From the NCBI GenBank assembly GCA_003157315.1, contig PMJE01000339.1:9717-14951 (forward strand): 5,235 nt of DNA, read 5' to 3'. Under the pieces are notes generated by a model that was not told the DNA's origin, ran no database searches, and saw only the letters and a program-made list of their open reading frames with translations. Position numbers and translations under genes: made by a program. Numbering within the stretch: position 1 is the stretch's first letter; the number at the start of each line of letters is the position of its first letter. Shown here piece after piece: positions 1 through 5,235 of the stretch. Source of the DNA: Myxococcales bacterium (GTDB taxonomy: Bacteria > Myxococcota > Polyangia > Fen-1088).

Positions 1-58
1 GGGGCCGAAGGGCAGAGCGAACCCTCTCAGGGTTCCCATATCAGCAACGTTAGGGGCG
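1..58 (+). promoter_or_regulatory. Possible glycine riboswitch aptamer, 3' half only (5' part outside window)
   Basis: Two short blocks resemble the conserved core of the glycine aptamer, in the right order: GCCGAAG at 4-10 and CTCTCAGG at 24-31. A G-run at 53-56 could form the 3' side of the closing helix. In the known family the partner of CTCTC is a GGAGAG-like strand located 5' of the GCCGAAG block. Here that strand would lie before base 1, so the fold cannot be verified. The usual GGACAG-like stretch after CTCTCAGG is not clear; the sequence there is GTTCCCATATCAG. The next gene on this strand is the lipoprotein gene at 113, which is not a typical glycine-cleavage or glycine-transport target. 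A chance match or a decayed aptamer remains possible. Confidence 0.4.
19..35 (+). other. Perfect 7-bp hairpin in the leader
   Basis: GAACCCT (19-25) and AGGGTTC (29-35) are exact reverse complements separated by the three-base loop CTC. No run of T follows, so this does not look like an intrinsic terminator of an upstream gene. The hairpin would sequester the CTCTCAGG block of the putative aptamer. It could therefore be an alternative fold of the same leader, or it could argue against the riboswitch reading. Confidence 0.35.
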
Positions 59-112
59 ATCATGCATGAATAATACAGGCTCAGAGCCGGCGATCTGATA
101 TCTTGCGCATCG

Positions 113-1027
113 ATGCTCCATCTACGTGAATCCTTGAGTAATACCAGAGTGCTGACGTTTGTGGCCGGGCTGCTTGCCGGATGTGGTAGTGGTGGATCAG
201 GGGGTGATGCCGCTCCCGCGACGGGCGCAGACACTAGCCCGGTGAACCAGTGCATCGACGTTGCGGCCACCGCCTCACTCTGCACTAGCAACCCTTCGTT
301 GCTGTCAGTCACGGATCTGTCGGGCACTTGGGTACTTGAGACGATTGGGGCGCAAGTGGTCACGACACCTGCCTACGCGCAGCCATTCCACATCAAGTCT
401 GTCGCCGTGCTCTTGGCCCAGGTCGTCCAGACGGGGAGCGCCGTTACCCTCAGCGCGAGCTACTGCGACCGTATCCAGCATGACGATCCCGCCAACCCGG
501 CCAAGGTCGTCCTTCCGGACGCTTGGCGGCTGACCCCGGCGCCGCTAGTACGCAGCGGGACTTTCGCGGCCGACGACACTGGACAATTGACGCTCACGCT
601 GCCCACCCTGATCGAGGTCTTCGGCGCCGCTCTTGCTGACCCTGTCTGCGAAGGCCTTCCCGCGGATGCCAACGATCCCCGTTTGGTCGACACCGACAAT
701 GACGGCTTCCCCGGTATCACGGTCGACCTGAGCGGTTTCATCTCGGGAACGCTTCGCTCGGTTCAGCGGCAGGCGACTGCGCTTGACGGTGTGGTCTCGG
801 CCGCGGATCGAATCGAAGGCGGGATGGCCTACCAGTCGGACCAATCGGTTGTCGCATCTGACCCGCCAAACATCAAGGCTCTGTACGCGGGTTCCAAGTC
901 CAGCGCTGATCCGACGGCGTGCAGCAGCTCCTTCATCATGGTCAGGGTGCCCACTGTCGCGGACGCCGGCGTGGTGGATTGCGAGTGGGTGCGCGCCAAC
1001 GAGGCGTTTTTGGGATTGGCGCTGTGA
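113..1027 (+). CDS. Predicted exported lipoprotein, uncharacterised
   Basis: The 304-residue product begins with a short signal sequence: an n-region with Arg5 and Arg12, a hydrophobic stretch at about 13-23, and a lipobox L-A-G-C with the cysteine at residue 24. This is the pattern for signal peptidase II cleavage and lipid attachment in the envelope. A flexible Gly/Ser/Ala-rich tether follows (25-45). The mature part has six further cysteines (47, 57, 118, 179, 270, 290), an even number that would suit three disulfides in the periplasm or on the surface. Residues 193-201 form an Asp-rich loop (D-T-D-N-D-G-F-P-G) like the calcium loops of thrombospondin type 3 or dockerin/EF-hand repeats, but only one copy is present. 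A 'sGTW' motif near 70-73 opens a probable beta-rich domain. No enzymatic motif is visible. ATG at 113 is chosen because it supplies the charged n-region; no good Shine-Dalgarno sequence precedes it. TTG at 134 and GTG at 149 are in-frame alternatives, though GTG leaves too short a signal. The gene converges with the barrel gene across 13 bases. The lipoprotein call is fairly secure; the function is unknown. Confidence 0.75.
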   Translation: MLHLRESLSNTRVLTFVAGLLAGCGSGGSGGDAAPATGADTSPVNQCIDVAATASLCTSNPSLLSVTDLSGTWVLETIGAQVVTTPAYAQPFHIKSVAVLLAQVVQTGSAVTLSASYCDRIQHDDPANPAKVVLPDAWRLTPAPLVRSGTFAADDTGQLTLTLPTLIEVFGAALADPVCEGLPADANDPRLVDTDNDGFPGITVDLSGFISGTLRSVQRQATALDGVVSAADRIEGGMAYQSDQSVVASDPPNIKALYAGSKSSADPTACSSSFIMVRVPTVADAGVVDCEWVRANEAFLGLAL

Positions 1028-1040
1028 AAGGGTTTCTCGA

Positions 1041-2492
1041 CTAGCGCGCGATGCGCAGGCAGACCCCAGCCCCTAGCATGTAGCCCGTGCTTGTGAAGCC
1101 TGGGTAGCCAGGATTGTTGGTCTGCAGGCCGGCGGAGGCCGCCACCGGTTGGTTGGTGCGGACATCGATGGAGTTGTCAGGGAATTCATCCAGCACGGGA
1201 TGGGCCGCATGTGGGTCCTTTTCGACGGAACGCGGGATGAACACCGAACCGAAGAGGTAGAAGCCAGCCTCAATCTCGCGGCCCAACAGTTTGACCGGTG
1301 ACTCGATGCTTGCGCTGGAAACGACGCGCGAGTTGTCCACGTAGTTGCTCCGTCCCGTCTGATCAGGAACCGGCGACGGCACATAGCCGAGATCAAAGGA
1401 GAGGCGGCGTTCGCGCCAGGCGAAGTTTCCGCCTGCCACGACGGTAATCGTGTTGTTCCAGGGGTCCTCTGGGGATTCACCGTGTCGATCTCGGTATTGC
1501 GACCAGCGTTCTCCCACCGCCACCAGCCCAACTTCCCAGGCCGGGCGGCCGCCTTCAACCAGACGCTGGCTGGCCAGACTGGCGCCGAGCCCCAAACGCG
1601 CTGGTTCGTTGCCCTCGCTGAGCGTGTAGACCTGGGGAACATAGTTCAGGCCCGCCGGGTACTGGTTGGTGTAATTCCGCATCCGCACCTGGTTTTGGCC
1701 GTTGGTGTCGTTGCTGGTGCCCAGGTGAAGCGTCGCTGTGACCGCTATCCGCGGCGAGGGCCGCAAAGCGACGCCCAGGTACGGCTTGAATTTGCTGTCG
1801 GTGTGGATGTCCGGGTCGAGCAAGACATTCGCTTGGTTGCCCGCGTCGGGCATGTACACCGCCATGCTGGACTCCGTGACCACTGCGATGTCAATGCCAG
1901 CTCCGATGGCGAGCCAGTCGTTGAGCTGGCTGCCGAGCGAAAACGCGAAACTAGATGCGGTCAAACGATCGCCCAGTTGCTCGAAGTACAGCTTGTTCGA
2001 GAAGTACTGTTCCCGCTCGTCGGAAAAAAACCCCTTTTCGTCCATAAAGCTGTTTACCGGCAGAAGACCGTAGAAGCCGAAGACCAAGTACTTCCCGGCC
2101 AGCGGGCGGACCAAGCCCACGACCGCATAGATGACGTGGTCGTTCTCGTCGGTATTGCTGCGCGGGCTGGGCAAATCGACGGTTGCCATGCTGGGCGTCG
2201 ACGTGTCGTAGACCGAGGTTGGCACGTCCACATTGGCACACCGTGGTTTGAGGCGAATCTTGCCACGCGTGACCAGGCCGAAGAAGCCGGCTTCCAGCTT
2301 GAAGTCGGCCACTGGCAGCAGTGCCGGGTTGAAGTAGGTAGCCGCTGCGTTGCGGGAAAAGAGACGCGCGGTAAGTGAGTTGCCACCGGTGGGTGAACCG
2401 AGCATCTCCAGCTCACTTGAGGCACGGGCCAGCGGGGCCGAAAACAGTAGTGTCGCGATTGCGGCCAGCACAAAGGCAAAGAGACGCTTCAT
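1041..2492 (-). CDS. OmpP1/FadL-like outer membrane beta-barrel protein
   Basis: The 483-residue product has a clear signal peptide: Lys2-Arg3, a hydrophobic core at about 4-19, and an A-R-A cleavage site after residue 24. The mature N-terminus carries a segment ending in A-A-A-T-Y-F-N-P-A-L-L (about 49-59). This matches the 'NPA' motif near the N-terminus of FadL/OmpP1 long-chain fatty acid and hydrophobic-compound channels. Alternating polar/hydrophobic strands rich in Gly and aromatics continue to the C-terminus. Residues 373-387 (S-P-V-P-D-Q-T-G-R-S-N-Y-V-D-N) closely resemble the conserved C-terminal FadL-family block. The length is similar to FadL (about 420-450 mature residues). The likely role is diffusion of hydrophobic compounds across the outer membrane; the substrate cannot be inferred. 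Unlike most barrels the chain ends in I-A-R, not Phe or Trp. ATG at 2492 is chosen because it gives the intact signal peptide; the ribosome binding site is weak. The gene lies 57 bases after the six-cysteine protein gene on the same strand. The family assignment is good but based on motifs only; a generic PorV-like or other barrel is the alternative. Confidence 0.68.
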   Translation of the reverse strand: MKRLFAFVLAAIATLLFSAPLARASSELEMLGSPTGGNSLTARLFSRNAAATYFNPALLPVADFKLEAGFFGLVTRGKIRLKPRCANVDVPTSVYDTSTPSMATVDLPSPRSNTDENDHVIYAVVGLVRPLAGKYLVFGFYGLLPVNSFMDEKGFFSDEREQYFSNKLYFEQLGDRLTASSFAFSLGSQLNDWLAIGAGIDIAVVTESSMAVYMPDAGNQANVLLDPDIHTDSKFKPYLGVALRPSPRIAVTATLHLGTSNDTNGQNQVRMRNYTNQYPAGLNYVPQVYTLSEGNEPARLGLGASLASQRLVEGGRPAWEVGLVAVGERWSQYRDRHGESPEDPWNNTITVVAGGNFAWRERRLSFDLGYVPSPVPDQTGRSNYVDNSRVVSSASIESPVKLLGREIEAGFYLFGSVFIPRSVEKDPHAAHPVLDEFPDNSIDVRTNQPVAASAGLQTNNPGYPGFTSTGYMLGAGVCLRIAR

Positions 2493-2549
2493 GGCGCCAT
2501 AATGCCACGCAACCAGAGGAAAGGCGCTACCGGGATCAGCCTAGCTCTG

Positions 2550-3098
2550 CTACGGCGATTCTTGCGCGGGGCTCGGACCCGTTTCGCAAACGCCTTTGCG
2601 CGCAGGAAACCAGATCGTCGCCTTGTCGGCGCAGGCGCGGCGGTAGCGGTCGGCCAGTCGCTGGGCCTGCTTGGACGGCCCGTTCAATTTGGTCGGCGGG
2701 CACTTGGGGCGGGTGGCGTCGCAGGAATAGGCGCCCCAGCCTTCTGCCTGGCCCTGGCCAATCGCAAATACCGTGACCGGACCGATGCCGGCCATGGGAA
2801 TGCCGATCACGTACGACCTGCCCAGCTCGGGAAAGCCGGCGTCGAGCGCGCTGTCGGCGCACTGCTTGGTGTCTTCCGCGCTGACGTCCTTTGCGGTGGC
2901 CTCCAAGCCGCCGCGGTCAAGGCACGACTGGACGCCCTGGGCTGGCCAGCTCTCCAGGCCCAACACCTTGTTGAGCTGTAGCACGGCCGCCGCCATTTCC
3001 CTGGCGATCGGCAAGGGCAGTTTTGCCACTGGGCTGGCAGCTGCCTCGGCAGCGGCCCACAGCATCCATGCGATCATCACCGGCATGGCCATCATCAT
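2550..3098 (-). CDS. Small exported protein with six cysteines, unrecognised family
   Basis: The 182-residue product opens with a hydrophobic segment (about residues 5-22, rich in Met, Ala and Trp) ending in Ala-rich A-E-A / A-A-A sites followed by S-P. This looks like a signal peptide cleaved near residue 19-21, although the n-region has no Lys or Arg. The rest is mostly soluble, with cysteines at 59, 80, 126, 133, 156 and 171. Six cysteines are compatible with three disulfides in the periplasm. A Gly-rich hydrophobic stretch at about 96-118 is too broken by Gly and Pro to be a confident membrane helix. I do not recognise the family and see no catalytic motif. The first ATG lies 9 bases after the purL stop codon, and three ATG codons stand in a row there (3098, 3095, 3092) with further in-frame ATGs at 3086 and 3077. 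No Shine-Dalgarno sequence is evident, so the true start is uncertain and translational coupling to purL is plausible. It is preferred over overlapping reading frames because it has a signal sequence, paired cysteines and operon-like spacing. Confidence 0.6.
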   Translation of the reverse strand: MMMAMPVMIAWMLWAAAEAAASPVAKLPLPIAREMAAAVLQLNKVLGLESWPAQGVQSCLDRGGLEATAKDVSAEDTKQCADSALDAGFPELGRSYVIGIPMAGIGPVTVFAIGQGQAEGWGAYSCDATRPKCPPTKLNGPSKQAQRLADRYRRACADKATIWFPARKGVCETGPSPAQESP

Positions 3099-3107
3099 AT
3101 ATCAAAA

Positions 3108-5235
3108 CTAGCCCACGAAGACCCGCGCGTTGCGGAACAACCGCAGCCATGGACCGTCTTCCTGCCAGTCATCAGGGCGCCAGGAATACTGAACCGCCCG
3201 GAACATGCGCTCGGGGTGCGGCATCAGGATGGTGGCGCGGCCGTCGGGGGTGGTCAGTGCGGTCATGCCACTGGGCGAGCCGTTGGGGTTGTCCGGGTAG
3301 CGGTTGGCGATCGCACCGTAGTGGTTCACGAAGCGCCCGGCCACCAAACCCGATTTCTCCAGATTGGCCTGCTGCGCGTCGGATTCAAACTCGGCGCGGC
3401 CCTCACCGTGAGCAACCGCGATGGGCAATTGCGAGCCGGCCATGCCGCGCAGAAGCACCGAAGGGCTCTCCTCGATGCGCACCAGCGCCAGGCGGGCCTC
3501 GAATTGTTCGCAGCGGTTGCGCACGAAGCGCGGCCAGTCTTGCGCGCCCGGGATGATCTCCTTCAGGTTGGAAATCGCCTGACAGCCGTTGCACACCCCG
3601 AGGGTGAAGGTGTCGGGCCGGGCAAAAAATCGCTCGAAGGCCTCCCGCGCTCGGGCGTGAAACAGAATCGATTTGGCCCAGCCCTCGCCTGCGCCCAGCA
3701 CGTCGCCGTAGGAAAACCCGCCGCACGCGGCCAGCCCGCGGAACGAATCAAGGTTCATGCGGCCGCTCAGGATGTCGCTCATGTGCACATCCACCGCCTC
3801 GAACCCCGCGCGGTGAAAGGCCGCAGCCATCTCAACCTGGCCGTTCACACCCTGCTCGCGCAGGATGGCTACCCGCGGGCGCGCATTCAACAAGGTCGCC
3901 GCAACATCTTCATTCGGATCAAAGGTCAGTCGCGACGAGATGCCTGGATCATTCTCGTCGCAGCGTCCGGCTTGCTCTTCGCCGGCGCAGGTCGGATCGT
4001 CCCGCAAGTTTTGCATGACAAAGCTGGTCTCGGACCAAACTCGGCGGAGATTCGTGCGCGTGTCTTCAAACAGGGGCTGGTCGCCGCGGCGGAATATGAT
4101 GCTCGACCCCGCGACCGGGCGGCCGATGCCATGGAGGTGGCGGGCCAATCCAGCGAAAGCCGTGCGCACCACAGCCAAGTCCCGCTTGCGCACCTGGATG
4201 ACCGCGCCCAGTTCCTCAGAAAAGAGCAGGGCAGAGGCCGCGCACGCCAAGCCCGCCAGATCCACATCGAGTCCGCATCCGCCCGCGAAGGCCATTTCCA
4301 GCACGGTGACGAACAGGCCACCGTCGGAGCGATCGTGGTATGCCAGGAGCAAGCCATCACTGTTCAGCCGCTGGATGGTTGCAAAGAACGTCTTGAGCGC
4401 CGCTGGATCCTCAAGGTCGGGCGCTTCGTCGCCAATCTGGCCGTAGACCTGCGCCAGCGCCGAGCCGCCCAAGCGATGGCGAGCCATGCCGAGATCCACC
4501 AGGAGCAACTCGGTCTCGCCCTGGTCCAGGCGCAGCTGCGGAGTCAAGGCCCGGCGCACGTCGGTGACGGGAGCGAAGGCGCTCACCATGAGCGACAATG
4601 GCGCGGTGACCCGCTTCTCCTGGCCGTCCTCGTGCCACAAAGTACTCATCGACATCGAGTCCTTGCCGACGGGAATGGCGATGCCGAGGGCCGGGGCCAA
4701 CTCGCATCCCACGGCGCGCACTGCCTCAAAGAGACGCGCGTCTTCCCCCGGATGCCCGGCCGCGGCCATCCAGTTGGCCGACAGTTTGACGTCGCCGATC
4801 TTCGCGATGGGTGCGCTGGCGATGTTGGTCAGCGCTTCGCCTACCGCCATGCGCGCGGAGGCTGCTGCATTCAGCAGTGCCAGCGGCGTGCGCTCGCCCA
4901 TGGCCATGGCTTCGCCGGTGTAGCCGTGGTAGCCGGTGGTGGTCACCGCCGCATCCGCCACCGCCACCTGCCAGGGACCCACCATCTGATCGCGGCACAC
5001 CAGGCCGGTCACCGTGCGGTCGCCGATGGTGATGAGGAAGGTCTTGTCGGCTACCGCGGGCAGGCGCAGCACGCGCAGCATCGCCTCCCGCAGATCGAGG
5101 TCGGCGAAGGGGAAAGGGGTTCTGGCCGCGCGGACGCGCTCTGCCCGACGCAACATCTTGGGCGGCTTGCCGAGCAGGAGTGCAAGCGGCATGTCGATGG
5201 GTTGGTTGCCGAAGTGGGAATCGGTCACCAGCAGC
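3108..5235 (-). CDS. purL: Phosphoribosylformylglycinamidine synthase, long form, C-terminal part (5' end beyond window)
   Basis: PurL (FGAM synthase) converts FGAR, glutamine and ATP to FGAM in de novo purine synthesis in the cytoplasm. The frame stays open to the right window edge; two Leu codons precede the GTG at 5228, which is an internal Val, not a start. The visible 708 residues (numbered from that Val) align throughout with the E. coli-type single-chain enzyme of about 1295 residues, so about 590 N-terminal residues are missing from view. Landmarks: D-S-H-F-x-N-Q-P-I-D at 3-12, G-D-R-x-V-T-G and R-D-Q-M-V-G-P-W-Q at 69-87, G-E-A-M-x-M-G-E-R at 105-113, P-V-G-K-D-S-M-S-M at 186-194, D-R-S-D-G-G at 299-304. 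These belong to the second AIRS-like ATP-binding half. The class I glutamine amidotransferase domain spans about 450-706. Its nucleophile is Cys546 in G-V-C-N-G-C-Q (codon 3591-3593), with His671 and Glu673 in M-P-H-P-E-R. The Cys and His lie 160 and 35 residues from the C-terminus, exactly as in E. coli. No frameshift or lesion is seen. Promoter and start lie outside the window. Confidence 0.97.
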   Translation of the reverse strand, partial: LLVTDSHFGNQPIDMPLALLLGKPPKMLRRAERVRAARTPFPFADLDLREAMLRVLRLPAVADKTFLITIGDRTVTGLVCRDQMVGPWQVAVADAAVTTTGYHGYTGEAMAMGERTPLALLNAAASARMAVGEALTNIASAPIAKIGDVKLSANWMAAAGHPGEDARLFEAVRAVGCELAPALGIAIPVGKDSMSMSTLWHEDGQEKRVTAPLSLMVSAFAPVTDVRRALTPQLRLDQGETELLLVDLGMARHRLGGSALAQVYGQIGDEAPDLEDPAALKTFFATIQRLNSDGLLLAYHDRSDGGLFVTVLEMAFAGGCGLDVDLAGLACAASALLFSEELGAVIQVRKRDLAVVRTAFAGLARHLHGIGRPVAGSSIIFRRGDQPLFEDTRTNLRRVWSETSFVMQNLRDDPTCAGEEQAGRCDENDPGISSRLTFDPNEDVAATLLNARPRVAILREQGVNGQVEMAAAFHRAGFEAVDVHMSDILSGRMNLDSFRGLAACGGFSYGDVLGAGEGWAKSILFHARAREAFERFFARPDTFTLGVCNGCQAISNLKEIIPGAQDWPRFVRNRCEQFEARLALVRIEESPSVLLRGMAGSQLPIAVAHGEGRAEFESDAQQANLEKSGLVAGRFVNHYGAIANRYPDNPNGSPSGMTALTTPDGRATILMPHPERMFRAVQYSWRPDDWQEDGPWLRLFRNARVFVG

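Noticed and set aside
1..40. A TPP-riboswitch-like CTGAGAGGG on the minus strand
   Set aside because: It is the reverse complement of the CTCTCAGG block. The other TPP core blocks, such as the GGGGTGC-like strand expected 5' of it within the window, are absent.
69..74. AATAAT as a possible -10 promoter element ahead of the lipoprotein gene
   Set aside because: It matches TATAAT at five of six positions, but the hexamer 17 bases upstream (AACGTT at 46-51) is a poor -35, and a single AT-rich hexamer is weak evidence.
78..88. GGCT/AGCC hairpin in the leader
   Set aside because: The stem has only four pairs with a three-base loop and no T-run, so it is too weak to call a terminator or operator.
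1482..2378. A 298-codon open frame on the + strand
   Set aside because: It lies entirely antisense to the FadL-like gene. Its product has no signal, domain or convincing composition, and long antisense frames are expected opposite GC-rich genes.
2375..2981. Two overlapping + strand open frames (133 and 159 codons) around the gap between the barrel and the six-cysteine gene
   Set aside because: Both are largely antisense to the six-cysteine protein gene, which has a signal sequence, paired cysteines and operon-like spacing. The + strand frames show none of these.
3023..3556. A 177-codon open frame on the + strand spanning the purL 3' end
   Set aside because: The product is dominated by Arg, Pro, Ser, Gly and Trp, typical of a GC-rich shadow frame, and it is antisense to the strongly conserved PurL glutaminase domain.
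5226..5228. GTG as the start codon of a 706-residue protein
   Set aside because: The frame stays open to the window edge, and the encoded residues correspond to the middle of long-form PurL, so this is an internal valine codon.

Overview
This window comes from a GC-rich Gram-negative bacterial chromosome. It holds an outer-membrane-type beta-barrel protein, a lipoprotein with a signal-peptidase-II lipobox, and the long (E. coli-type, about 1300-residue) form of PurL. The PurL sequence is very close to the proteobacterial long form throughout. The lipoprotein and the barrel look like the exported proteins common in Myxococcota and related deltaproteobacteria. I therefore would not name a lineage beyond proteobacteria in the broad sense.

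Layout: positions 1-112 form a non-coding leader on the + strand. It begins with what looks like the 3' half of a glycine-riboswitch aptamer, cut by the window edge. The leader runs into a + strand gene for a predicted lipoprotein (113-1027). This gene converges with a minus-strand block, with only 13 bases between the two stop codons and no clear terminator hairpin. Read in the direction of transcription, the minus-strand block is: the C-terminal 55% or so of purL (5235 down to 3108, 5' end outside the window); after 9 bases, a small exported protein with six cysteines (3098-2550); after 57 bases, a FadL/OmpP1-like outer-membrane protein (2492-1041). There is no gene-free stretch longer than 112 bases.

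Function: purL is housekeeping, catalysing the fourth step of de novo purine synthesis. Its glutaminase triad is intact in the visible part. The two downstream genes are probably transcribed with it because of the tight spacing, but nothing in their sequence links them to purine synthesis. They look like envelope proteins. I see no mobile element, CRISPR array, tRNA, rRNA or defence system. The least ordinary items are the glycine-aptamer-like leader ahead of an uncharacterised lipoprotein gene and the unrecognised six-cysteine exported protein placed directly behind purL.
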